From the NCBI GenBank assembly GCA_964019695.1, contig OZ026528.1, positions 53,598,495 to 53,662,494 of the forward strand: a stretch of 64,000 bases of DNA. The letters are read 5' to 3'. The notes beneath the pieces are model-generated. The model was not told the DNA's origin. It saw nothing but the letters and a program-made list of their open reading frames with translations, and made no database searches. This DNA is from Loripinus fragilis. Taxonomy: Eukaryota > Mollusca > Bivalvia > Lucinida > Lucinidae. The position numbers and the translations under genes are program-made. Within the stretch, counting starts at the first letter, position 1. The number at the start of each line of letters is the position of its first letter. This document shows positions 46,246-57,576 of the stretch, one piece after another.

Positions 46246-47195
46246 TGATTTAAATTCTATATTTTTTATTACGAAAGGATTATGTGCTTTGATATAAAGC
46301 ATTGTTAATTTCTTCTCCTGCATCTTAAAAGGAGCTGTCACGTGATATTTGGAAATAGTCTGTCAGGGGCAAGTTTGGCCACTTAAGTCGGAGCAAGTTT
46401 GGTCCATAGCCAAACTTGCTCCACACTTACAAAAATACATGCCATTATTATTATAATTTTCTATTTTATTTTTTTACACTAAAACGATATGTATTCAAAG
46501 ATTGGAAAGAAATAAGTTAAAAAACTCTAAACAAATACAAACCTAGCGCCTTCGTCTGGGCCATTGGTACACAGTAAAGACCCAGATCAGACACAACAGA
46601 GAGAGGAGTCTGATCATGGTCTCCACTGATTGTTTACAGATTATAAAATTTGATGAAAGTTACTACCCAATAGCCCTTTGATTGCAAACTGGTTCGTCCG
46701 ATTGATAAAGGTGGGACATTTTATTTGGCATTAATGGGTTAGGCAGGCCCAAGAGCAATTCAACGAATAAATTGGCCCAAAAAGCAAGACGAAAACTTGG
46801 ACAATTTAATGCGACATTTTAAGCCAAATTTTTGTTCAATTTGTATTCCGAAGAACCAACTTGTTTAGTCCATATGTTAGGTTACTGTCGTTACATATTC
46901 TTGGCCCTTTGCAATTCCAACTACAGAAGTTTGACTGTATAATATTGGTCTTTGTCGAACTTGCCCGAGGGGAGGCCGAACTTACCCCATTGCGGGGCAA
47001 GTTCGGCCACCATGACCTGATCTCCTTAAATGAAGATTACCCTTTATCGTATAGAGACACATGTTGTGGGTTACCAGGACTGGTACCGCCCTATTGTGCC
47101 TTACTTAAATATATAGGTTTCATAGACCTAGATTTAATAGTCTTTCGAAAACTGTAAATTTTCTAAAATGGGGCCGAACTAGCCCTGGTCTCCCC
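46246..47195. other. right flank of element A, no gene
   Basis: Non-coding apart from short frames. It holds the GGGCAAGTTTGGCC motif cluster and a GACCCAGATCAGAC fragment at 46580. Confidence 0.55.
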
Positions 47196-47197
47196 TA

Positions 47198-47550
47198 GTG
47201 TTTTTATATTGCATTTTCCGAAGCCACTATTTTCAGTGTTTCATGTGTTTCAAGCTCTGAGTATTTTTGTTTTAGTTAACGATTTGTACATAGGGGATCC
47301 ATTGGAAGCAAATTAAGCTCAGGAAATACACATATTCCAGTAAGACTCTGCTCATAAACAAACTGAATAGTGGTAGAGTTAACCTCCGCCCCAACCGTAT
47401 TCCTCAATCGAAGTCAATGCACATAATGCCTAGGGGGCATATTGTAACTGACCCATCTACATTTAGTTATTTCATTACTTTAGCCTAGAAAATCCGAAGG
47501 CTCCACGTTTGATCTGGATTCAAGCTCAGTGGTAAGGCAGTGATTCATTT
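47198..47550. other. no gene seen
   Basis: Unique-looking sequence between two TIR elements. Confidence 0.45.
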
Positions 47551-49201
47551 GACGTCGCGTCAGATGTTGGTGATAATTTCAAAAAGTAAGGGGGTCTATC
47601 TATTCTATGACCGTTTTTTCACACATTTTAAAAGTATGTATTTAAACTTCACTTTTGAAAGAAAAAAAATAAAATTTATAAATAAAAGTAAAAAATATTA
47701 TCTGCATATTAAGCAAATTACGTCGATTTTTGCATGTAGAGATGTAACATAAATCGTTAAGCAGGTTACTTCTACCTATATAAACCACGGCTAATAATGT
47801 ATGGAATCGCGTGAAATTTCGCGTACGGTTACGTTTTGCTTCATTCTAAATGACATCAAGCATGAAAATGACGTCATTTGGTAAATAAACAAGTGCTAGC
47901 AGACGAAGGAAGAAAAGAGAAAGTGTAGAGATCGAAAGAAATGTGAAAAAAGATGGAGAGTATGTATATATTTTTATATATAATTTTTTAGTGTTTCGTC
48001 TATTTGTAAATTAAAAAAAGTCATAAAATGCGTTTTTTGAATAGAATAAATAGTTAAATTTATTCGTGATTTTTTCTACTTTTCAAAAAGTTATCAATAT
48101 TTTGCCATGTCTAGCAAAAATGTCACACTCACAGAAATGACGTCTTCATAAAAATGAAGCATTATTTCATTACTTAACGAACAAAATGTCTATTAGAATA
48201 TTTTCATCTTAAAAAGATATGTAAATGCGTTTTTTATTTACTCCAGGCTGGTATTTGGATGATGCGAAATGGTTAAATTTTGATTAAAATATCTTTGAAA
48301 TGCTTTGTCTAGCAAAAATGTCACACACGGCGTTTTTGGCCATTATTTAACGTGCCGTAAAGACGCCGTAAACTGACGTTGCAATGTTCTAATTTTGGCG
48401 TGTTTATGGCGCTGTTTACTATTAAAAACGAGACAACGGGCGATCGGGGAAAAAGTCGTCCCGCATCACTGGATGGGACTGTAATGCATATTTAGAGGAA
48501 AATTTGTCCCGTCCCACCAAGTTGTCTCGCCCGAACTGCCCCACGTTTTAAAAACAGAAAGCATGGGACAGTATACATGTACCATCAAATTCCATATCTA
48601 TCCCATCCGTCTGAAAAGATATTTTCGTGCCATGAGGTACCAACTTCTACAGACTATACGATCCCATTCCTTATTCAATGTCATACATTTTTTTTAAATA
48701 ATTGAACAAATGTTAAACAGCGACCGAAAAGTGCAGTTATCCCTGGTACGACACGACGGACGACTGCCCTGTACCGGCCTCAGTAACAGCTTACAAATAA
48801 TTGTGCTGTTGCCCCGCATTATTTAAAGTCAATATATTGTACATGTAAGCATCTACAGCTACATTCTCAGCATATTAAGTATGTCATCGAAAGCTCAGTT
48901 TATAGCGACAACCCAGCGGGCACACATCGTTGACTCAACATTGATTCCATCTGGGTCTTCACTATTTTTGAAATTACCGGTTAATGAAAATGGAAAATAA
49001 TTGCGTCCCTATTTTCTTATCTCTATTCTCTAATTTGTATTGCAAAACAGCTTCATAATCTGATAGTTATCATTGTATCCTTTTAAAATAAAGTACATAT
49101 GAGTATTGACGTAATGAAAAAACGCCACTATATATAAAAAAACGACGTTCAACGTCGTTTTCGACGTTACACAAATTATCACCAACATCTGACGCGACGT
49201 C
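47551..49201. mobile_element. 1651-bp TIR element with GACGTCGCGTCAGATGTTGG ends
   Basis: A perfect 29-bp inverted repeat (47551-47579 and 49173-49201) bounds an AT-rich interior. CGTCGTTTT/AACGACGTT motifs near the right end and several TGTCACAC-bearing repeats (about 48120, 48320) are seen. No transposase and no clear target duplication are visible. Confidence 0.8.
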
Positions 49202-50040
49202 TTTACAATTTTGGGCTTATGGGTCCTGGGACTCGCTGTTTCCCATATCAATGAGTCCAAACTGCAAACTTATGAGTCCAGAACACTATTTTTAATGACA
49301 AGTCTGCAATACTATTGCATCCTGGGACTCGCTAAAATAAAAACTTTGCATCCCAGAGACAAAATTATGCGCAAAAGATACAGGATGCGCAGGTAACAAA
49401 ATCACTGGTCAGGTCTCTAATTGGCCTTTTCGTTTTTAGAGGCAATCCGGATTCCAAAGTTTATCAACATCGCTCACGCAATGGTGGAAATTTGGAAGTA
49501 GCTTGATCGACGGAGAGTTTGAGAAAGAACAGTAAAAGACACTGCCGCTGGGGAGTAATCAACTTGCTTATGGAACAGGCCCGAATCGAACACTTTTAAT
49601 CCCTTTATTTAATATTAAACATGAAATACACAAAATATGCCATAACTCCAAACATTCTTAGTTATGAACTACTTATAATACTGCAATAGTGTAACATGGG
49701 CTTTGAAACCTACGCAGCCAGATCAATGCTTAAACTTACACTTCTCTTTTACAATGCAACTCCTCCACCAACTGACTTTCCAGACTTATTACAAATTTTC
49801 ACCGTGTCCCTACAACAGGCTTACAATACACTTTATCCCTTTGATCTGCAAAAGACATCGTTCACATACTCCGAGTCAAACTTTCACGTTGGCAACCTTC
49901 AATTTTTCACCTCATCCAATCAATCAACATCTAACACTAGTCTTTTGTGCATAAAAAACCTCCTTTGAATGCCGCTGAATATCTTTTTTAAAGATATTTC
50001 TTGTTAGTATAAGCTAGAGATCTGTATTGCAGTGTACGCA
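49202..50040. other. no gene seen; GGGTCCTGGGACTCGCT repeat pair
   Basis: TCCTGGGACTCGCT occurs at 49224 and 49320. A 90-codon frame at 49696-49968 has no recognisable domain. Confidence 0.45.
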
Positions 50041-50112
50041 TGTGTATGTGTGTGTGTGTGTGTGTGTGCGTGTGTGCGTGCGTGCGTGCGTGCGTGCGTG
50101 TGTGTGTGTACT
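50041..50112. repeat. (TG)n/(CGTG)n microsatellite
   Basis: TG dinucleotides grade into CGTG units. A similar TG tract at 60898-60944 precedes the paralogous segment. Confidence 0.9.
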
Positions 50113-50535
50113 GTCTCGATGTTGAGAAGGAGAGGATGGCAATATTGGTCCCATGGTATGAGACTTCGCATTCTTCTTCATTTTCATTTTAGTGATTATT
50201 AGCTGAGAGCGCAATCTATTGATAAACATCTGTTTGGATATTCAAATATATTGCTGCGGATCTGAGTCCCTCCAACCAAAGCTATTATACCTGTCAGTCA
50301 TGTCTTTAGCTCATATGTGTGCACACAATATTTTTGTAGTAAGATTTATGCTGTAGTAGAATAAACATGTAGATAGCATGGTTCCATTATTACGAAACAA
50401 CGTCTAAGTGAAAATAATACTAAATGCTATAACGGACGGACATCATGGGGACTATTGCCAAATCATATTGACGAACGCGTGTCTGTCCCCATATCACACC
50501 CTGAGTGTGTTAACATGATGGAAAAATGATTTTTC
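50098..50535 (+). repeat. dispersed duplication, copy 1
   Basis: GATGTTGAGAAGGAGAGGATGG, TTGGTCCCATGGTATGAG, GTGTGCACACAATATT, TAAACATGTAGATAG and GTTGACGAACGC-like pieces recur in order in copy 2 at about 60945-61475 (TTGTCCCATGGTATGAG and so on). Confidence 0.8.
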
Positions 50536-51390
50536 ACTACCTGTGAAGATGAAAACCAAAAAACAAATAATGTGACAGAATAGTTCCATGTGTATTTTAT
50601 TGCACACTTTTACACAGCCCACCAAACAATTTTCGTGTTTTTGAGCTGGCGACAACAAACAGGTATATTATATGTATGGATATATATTATATATATGTAT
50701 ATTATACGAACGGAAGTGGTCATTACCGGGTAAATCCGCTCATATGGATGATTTATACATCCGCTCATTTGACTGTATGGTTTGCCGCTCATTTCATATA
50801 CCGTCACGGTATGGTTTCCGCTCTTGAAAAAAACGTAATTCGCCTAATTTTGTCATATACTGGTGATCTAGGCGCACCACTGGTTTACCGGCGCAGTTAA
50901 TGACGTCAGACTTAAGCTTAAGATAATGGGGGCTGCGCCCTCATAACCCTGCTTCCTTGTCATGTAAGAGCTATTAGCCATGCCATTTTCGATCGTTTCG
51001 AATCTCAATATGGTAGCAATCCCGAAACAACAAATAGAATTGAATGCGCCTGGTAAATCAAAGACTACCCGATCTTTGCAAACAGTTTGGACCCAAACCA
51101 GGACTTACAGAACATCGGCCCAATCTGGATCCAAATTCTTTAGTAGCTCTCTATCAATATAAGTTTTTGTTAAATGGGGTTTCATCCTTAGAGCGCCAAT
51201 CACAACAGAAGTCGTCTGCTTTTGTCCACTACTAAAATATTTCAAGAATCCCTAGGCCAATCTGTGTAGAAACAGATCAGACCACTCTCGTAACCTAGCC
51301 TGCTCCTACGACAGTATTCTTATCTAGGTCCACATAAATGCTTCTACATTTATTATCCACAGTGCTACAAACAGGAAACAGAGATGCATT
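50536..51390. other. no gene seen
   Basis: Contains an AT/TA-rich spot near 50665-50705 and a decayed AGATCAGACCACTC..TCTAGGTCC hairpin near 51268-51333. Confidence 0.45.
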
Positions 51391-51600
51391 TTTGGCAAGC
51401 GCTTTAAAATTGGGCGTTTTTTCGTCTTTTGGCCTAGCATCTTTTCGTTATTTCGCGTGGCTTTTTTTTGTCTTTCTATGTGGCGTTTTCTCGTCATTTT
51501 GTCTTTTCGCCTGGCATGTGGCGCGGCGAAAAGACTCAATAACGCCATGCGAAAAAAAAATAACCAAAAAATGCTACTAGCTAGGCGGCTAAGAGCCAAG
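51391..51600. repeat. TTATTTCGC(A/G)TGGCG repeat, copy 1
   Basis: GGCGTTTTCTCGTC, AATAACGCCATGCGAAA and CTAGGCGGCTAAGAGC form a family whose inverted copy lies at 58358-58490 (GCTCTTAGCCGCCTAGC, ATGGCGTTATTTCGCATGG). Confidence 0.6.
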
Positions 51601-52020
51601 ATTGTGCTATTCAGGATACAAGCATGAAACTTTCTTCACTTGTTAAGGTTGGTGAGCTGAGGATTTTTAGATATAGAACCACCTCGACAAATTGCCTCTG
51701 CGCATGCGCAAGGCAAAATTCACTTCCGCTATAAGAAAATTTGGTCATACTTGACTACACAGACCAGTATTTGCGATAAACACGGTAAAATCGACCCACT
51801 TTATCTCTAGATGTCCTCAAAGACATTAGCAAATATTTTTTACAATGTCTTCCATAATGACGCATGTGCAAACTAAATAATACTTCCGGCTATCTCGTTG
51901 AATGGTGTCAAAATAGTAGAAACCATTGAATAGATGGAATACTTATATCTTTTGACTGGGAAATAAATGGGTTTCTGCACAATAATTTATCCATTAATTT
52001 TCCCTGCGTATGCATTCACG
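51601..52020. other. no gene seen; one TGCGCATGCGCA site at 51699
   Basis: TGCGCATGCGCA matches the vertebrate NRF-1 palindrome. Without a gene nearby its significance is doubtful. Confidence 0.4.
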
Positions 52021-52948
52021 CTAGAGAACCACTGTACTTGAACAGTGCAGTCATTGCGGGTCAGCTACAGTAGATGAGGGCTAACAATATACTATTTTGG
52101 TTACTGTGATCCATTCTTTGAGATAGTTCTTTACACATATTAATTTTCACAATCACTTAGGTATTATAGCCCATTCTGGCTCAATCGGAGCCTTTAAATA
52201 CTTTAACTAGCTAAGTACCAGCCAATTTCTGGATAGCCAGTGGTATATTTTTGTGTCCGAAATGTTTTCATAGACTAATGAGTGCGCTATTTAAATCATT
52301 AGTCATGATTAAATGGCATCATATAATGAAGAATACGAATAAGTGACTGAATAGAAAGTTTTGCATATTTCTGTTTATTTTTTGTGTGTGAAGTTGCAAA
52401 CCATTTTGTAGCTGTATGCAAAATTTGAGTAGTCAAGGGCATTGTACCAGTAGTCGAGGGTCTAAATATAATCAATTTGTATGCAATCGATGACCTGGCC
52501 ACTGGGTCAGAACTGCCGATATATGTAGTGCTATGCGTACAGTATGAAAAGCTTGAATAACTTTCAAAATGCTCTGCCCTCAGATTTCGAACGTTTGCGC
52601 ATTAAGATATTTTGCATTTTATCTAAACTAATTTAAGTGAGCATAAATTCAAGAACTAAACAAAAATGCCTTCCATCCTTTTTTTTCAGGAAAAATGTCA
52701 CCCTTTTTGGCATACTTCAGGTACTATATCGACTATCGCTTAACTCACATAAATAGTTGCTAAGCAGATACACAGCTGGATATATAAATGACAATAGTAA
52801 GCACAGAATTTATTCAGAAGTAAAATATTGACAAAAATGTTACCTTTTTAATGCCAGGTACACTTAAACTGTATTAGTGCCCTCGTCGACTGCAGGCAAC
52901 CTGCGATGACCATGACCATGCTGTTCACCGAGTACAGTGGTTCTCTAG
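52021..52948. mobile_element. about 930-bp TIR element, CTAGAGAACCACTGTACT ends
   Basis: CTAGAGAACCACTGTACT at 52021-52038 is mirrored by AGTACAGTGGTTCTCTAG at 52931-52948, followed inward by AACAG motifs on both sides. The interior is AT-rich with no transposase. Confidence 0.75.
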
Positions 52949-53361
52949 TGCAGCATTTGACATGAACGCATTTCTCTCGTTATGGTTTACCCATCATGCT
53001 GTTGAATGACTACATACTGTAATATAACTTTGACTGTAACTCATGTTATGGAGTTTACTGAAGAATGTTTGACTGTCTTTTGGATCTTTGTGCGTTTATG
53101 TTTTGTTATTTGGCACCTGGGCCAAGACGACAGGATCACGTTGATCTTATATACAAACGTATACATTTTCAAAGTGACATTTAACCAAGAAAGCTGGCAA
53201 TATATGCGATAATCTTTATGCATGCTGATATGCCACACCCTTCTCAAAGGATTTTTAGTCCTTTTAAAATCAATCATTAAACAGACATTTAGTGTTCACA
53301 GTTACCACCACAGACACAAAGGGCCAGACACTGGAGAGCTACATTGTCTACTTCTGCAACC
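52949..53361. other. no gene seen
   Basis: AT-rich. Overlapping short frames at 53006-53277 on both strands show no domain. Confidence 0.45.
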
Positions 53362-53365
53362 TTAA

Positions 53366-55016
53366 GCTAGTATCTCACTAGGATGCGAGCAATTGGCGAC
53401 TATTTGGAGACTAATTTGAGACACATTTTGGCGACAGAAATGCGACATTGCAACCATTTTCACATTGCAGTCACACCGAATGGATGATTAAGTCATATTT
53501 GCGACAGTCGCGCGAATGTCGTATGATCGTCGCAAGAATCATTGGCGAATGTTGCACGACATTCTCGCAACATTCGTGCGACATTCGCGAGACACTCGCA
53601 CGATGTTCGCGCGATGAAATTGCGAACATTTATGACCATCGACCGCGTCACGACGTTCTCACGAGCGTTGTGCGACAGTCGCGCGAGTGTCGTGCGACAG
53701 TCACGCGATAGTTTGCGAGAAATGCTAACGTAGAAAAATAAACATTCTAGCAAGCATTGAAACTTCAGACTAGGAAAGTACTAGGCTGCTGGAAGGAACT
53801 AGACGACTGGAAGGAACTAAATAGTTGGAAGGTGTCACGCTGCTGGGTTGTGTTGGGCTGTTGAATGGTAGCAAATTATTGTGTAACAAAAAGAAAGGTG
53901 CCTTGAAGTTAACTCGTTTTAACTTAACAGTTGTTGTAGCCCTTCAAGCAGCTTAAGAGAGTCAGTCGAGAAAGCACATGCTTTTATTGCTCATACGTAT
54001 GGCATGATTAGCCCAATCAAATCAAAATTACAATGGGTTTGGATGAGCCCTTCCTGCGAAAAGCTTTTTCATACATTTACGCGAACAACAAAGGCACATA
54101 TCAGACTGCACAAATGCGCGTTCTTATCAGAATCTTTGTTGTCCCCTGCTGTGATAATTTTTAAGGGTTCTGTATACTTGCCATATTCAAACATCAGAAT
54201 GGCTTCTGAGACTAAGCAGGCTGTTTGAGTCTAACCATGGCACAATAATATTACCTTATCTGTAATAGAAACAGTAAACATTTAAGTAGGCCTAATAAGA
54301 AACCATCAGGACTATCCTATCAGATAGCAGAACCACTTTCAATAATTGAAATTAGACCAAACAGTATACATGTACATGCAAGTAGGACTAATCAAAATAA
54401 CATACTCATATGAAACTAGCCTCTCAGATAGCAAAAAAAATTATACTTGCCACTGAAATAAGCAAAACTGTAAACTTAAGTATGCCTAACCAAGATCTCG
54501 TACTAAGAAGGAACATTCATCTCAGATAGGAGAAACACTTTTAACGAACCTTTGGCGATATAATTGCTAGTAATATAAGACACTCTCACGATAGTCGTGA
54601 GACGGTCGTGCGACTGTCTCACGACGTTCGCCAGAACGTCGCTTAGTTTAATTTACTCGCAATGTAGTCGCGAAGTGTCTCATTTATGTCGCAATTGGTT
54701 CGCAATTCAGTCTTATTTATCTCGCAAATACTGTACGTCTTGTTCCAAAATGATTGCGACTAAATTGCGAGGGGTCGGCAACAAGTTCGCGACGGGTTCG
54801 AGACACCGGCGATGACTTGGCGACTATTTTGCGAGGAATTTTGTCGCATAAAATTTTTGAACATGTTCTAAATGTTCGCGACTACTTTGCGCCACTTGGG
54901 GACATATGTGAGGGTATTACGAATTACTGGCGACTGTTTCAAGACTGTTTTACGACCCACTCGCGATGTCTGCCGCCAGCTGTCGCAAAACAGTCGCAGT
55001 CCAGTGAGATAGGGGC
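53366..55016. mobile_element. 1651-bp TTAA-flanked element with GCGAC-rich inverted arms
   Basis: TTAA at 53362-53365 and 55017-55020 flanks GC(TAG)TATCTCACTAGGATGCGAG and its mirror. The left arm (to about 53730) and right arm (from about 54580) are dense in CGCGAC, GTCGCGCGA and TCGTGCGAC in opposite orientation. TTAA duplication is typical of piggyBac and Kolobok superfamilies. The centre includes (G)CTGGAAGGAACTA repeats near 53790 and a decayed GAGCC-family palindrome near 54090-54200. No transposase is seen. Confidence 0.8.
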
Positions 55017-55299
55017 TTAATTAAAGACAGCCATATCTCAAGATCAAGAGAAGATATTGATGCGCCTGGTATGGTGGTCCACAGTGGACTGTACATTTCA
55101 GTGTCCAGTCATATCCATCCCAGTCTGCTGGACTTGGTAATCATTTCCCCTGTTCTAGCGCTGACCCAAACACATAGTACAAAGCCATCTTCGTAAGGGC
55201 TGTCTTTTCATTGAACAAACCTTTTTGCTAAACAACTGTTTTCTAGGCATGTCTATATTCGTGTAGGTGTTTGCATGTTCAACCATACAGTATTATGAT

Positions 55300-56290
55300 G
55301 AATCGTTTCATGGAGTAAAGGTAATCTGTAGGTGGCTTTTCAGGGAGAGTTCATTTTTACAAAATACTCAGCTACAGCTTGAAAGCTTACCCTCTGTTTT
55401 CCACGACCAAGGAGAGAGAGGATGTTTCATAGCACCCTGTGAGTGAATGAAAAGAATAGCAAGACAATTTGATTTCATATCAACGATAGCCAGTGATTTT
55501 TGCCAACCCCACATTTCATTCACTCCCAGCTGTTGCACCACATGTATGACCAGAACTACTATATCAGTATCAACAGTGTGACTGCTTATTTTCTAGATAG
55601 CCATTTTAGCTGCTTCCGTAGCATGAGCAAACTCACTATATTTGTATCTGCCTCCTCATGCAGACAAGGCGCAAGTGAAGATATATCGTGAGCTGGACAC
55701 ACTAAGACCGAGCTTCTTCTCCCGTATAGTGCAGGGTTCTCTCTGGAGTATTGTCGCACTGTCATCGTGCAACACCTGATCTCCATCTGTGGTAAATGTT
55801 TCTTAGTTGGCATATCGTATGTCCAAGAAACACAGCAGTTGGAAAAATAATGAAATAATGTATTGTCATCTACTCACAAGAAATCTTTCCAGTTTTTCGG
55901 TATGGCAGTTAATTGATGGACCGACCCCCGGTGGGTGTCGTTTCCTCGTTTACCCCTTGTTGATGCTTTTAAAACTGTCCGCCTTATATGTGTTCCACAC
56001 TAAATCCACTCGATCAACTGCACAAAAAGTAGATACTACGTATCTTTTAAAAACATCGTTCGTATCCTGCTTACTGAACAGTGCTACATGTAACCCCTCC
56101 AACTTTAAGCATCTGAACAATGGAGGCTCCATCCAAAATGACAATACTGACTCCATGTGTGAAATCTTTTACAGGAGGAACAAATGTCTCGAAGGCAGTC
56201 AGTAGCTTACAACCACAAATATGAGGTATATCAGGCATACCCCATCGCCCACCCAAATTAAAGTTTATCAAACCCACATAAAATAGACTG
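55300..56290 (-). pseudogene. decayed copy of the HEEADT/VDTD/LTGC protein family
   Basis: Read on the minus strand across several frames, the order of motifs fits an uncharacterised family common in mollusc and cnidarian genomes. There is an F(V)PPVKD..VIVILDGASIVQMLK-like region near 56270-56080, a VDLVWNTY..DSFK region near 55990, LAPCLHEEADT at about 55670-55645, HTVDTDIVVLV near 55580-55555, and an HSLTGC..LGRGK region near 55450-55398. Frame changes and stops between these blocks show it is dead. The family's biochemical role is not known to me; its dispersed copies suggest a mobile-element ORF. Recognition is from memory, not from a search. Confidence 0.65.
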
Positions 56291-56434
56291 CTGTAGACTA
56301 ACTAATGTTTGATTATGGTTTGTTTACCGAAAGTGAGACACTGGAAACAATCAGGTGCGACATACATTTTTAAGACTGTTCACTGACAGATTTAAAGACA
56401 GTCCATCGACAGACAGTGTCATGAGGTCGAGTGT

Positions 56435-57475
56435 AGGACAAAAGCCCACTAGGACAAAAGCCCACTAGGACAAAAGCCCACTGGACAAAAACCCACTAGG
56501 AAAAAAGCCCACTGGGACAAAAGCCCACTAGGACAAAAGCCCACTTATATGCATTTAACAGGGATTGGTTTTGAACTAATGGACAAACACCAGGGGGGGA
56601 AGTACTCTCATTTTTTCTTCATACGTAGGCTCGGGCTCAGCATCTACTGTTCACCCCAAAAGAATATCAGGAATTTCAAGCACCCTTAATAAATATTTGA
56701 AATTTTAGCTACCCAAAAAACCTCCATTCTGTACCTCGACCTTCAGAAAAGACCCTAAAATGCAAAGAAATGACCTCTTAATATTGTCCAACTTTGTGAT
56801 GACCCCCCCCCCCCCCAAAAAAAAAAAAAAAAAATATCCACAAAATCTTCATACCCTTAAAATATTCATTTTTCTGAAAACCCAAAAAATATTGAAATTT
56901 AAAATTTTGAACCTCAAAAATAACCCTGGTCTATGTATGTATGGAAATATTAGAGTACCCCCACCCCCCCTAGGGGACAAACAGACAGAGGGGCCTAAGA
57001 TGAAGAATCTCCTTTATTCTCAGATCTGAAATTTCAAACATCTCTTTTTGTTTGGCACCTGTGACCTCTCATAAAAGCGCATGCTAATTGTTACTACCAG
57101 ATCAAAGGTCATCTGGATTAATTAGACATATGTTTCCCAATTATGATAGGTTTCCCAATTATAATAGATTGTTTGACCCAAACTGTGAATTGATTTTCAA
57201 CAAATATCTATGGCTTTTAACACCCAAATTAAGTTGTTTGTTACAACATACAGCAGAAACAATTTCAGTGAAAACATACTGCAGGTATGATTTACCCTGA
57301 AGGAGCAGTCTGATCAGGGTTAACAGTTTTATAAAAAAAAACTCAAACCTATTTTTTTTTTCAAATAAGTGGGCTTTTGTCCACCCTGCCAAATTAAGCA
57401 GTGGGCTTTTGTCCAGTGGGATATTGTCCAGTGGGCTTTTGTCCTAGTGGGCTTTTGTCCCAGTGGGTTTTTGTC
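56435..57475. mobile_element. element bounded by inverted arrays of a 16-bp AGGACAAAAGCCCACT repeat
   Basis: Seven units run at 56435-56545, and about five in reverse complement (AGTGGGCTTTTGTCC) run at about 57366-57475. The 820-bp centre is AT-rich with C and A homopolymers near 56803-56836. Terminal inverted arrays like this look like a DNA element whose ends are minisatellites. No transposase is present. Confidence 0.8.
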
Positions 57476-57532
57476 TGTTCCCCTATGAGGTCTGTGAGCT
57501 TGAGCAGCAAAAAATATCAGTCTTTCTGCCTG

Positions 57533-57576
57533 TTTGTCTGTCTGTCTGTGCGTCTGTCTGTCTGTATGTCTGTCTA
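57533..57576. repeat. (CTGT)n microsatellite
   Basis: Imperfect CTGT units on the plus strand. A smaller run lies near 57763-57776. Confidence 0.85.

Larger units (their letters stand above)
41959..47195. mobile_element. TIR element A, about 5.2 kb, GGGGAGACC ends
   Basis: TA then GGGGAGACCGGGGCTAGTTT at the left is mirrored by AACTAGCCCTGGTCTCCCC then TA at the right (TA at 41957-41958 and 47196-47197). Inside near the right end the motif GGGGCAAGTTTGGCCA and its inverted or C/T variants recur at about 46371, 46394, 46403, 46960, 46977 and 46995, as expected for subterminal transposase sites. No transposase remains. Most of the interior is a LINE with two further insertions. Confidence 0.75.

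Noticed and set aside
41959..47195. Composite transposon carrying a host gene
   Set aside because: The only coding material is a dead LINE reverse transcriptase with its own 3' tail; no host exon is present.
49696..49968. 90-codon plus-strand frame
   Set aside because: Two overlapping frames are open in the same stretch, with no domain, no conserved start context and no splice signal that I could pair.
53448..53753. Arginine/cysteine-rich open frames on both strands
   Set aside because: They are translations of the GTCGCG repeat arms of the TTAA element, open on both strands for compositional reasons.
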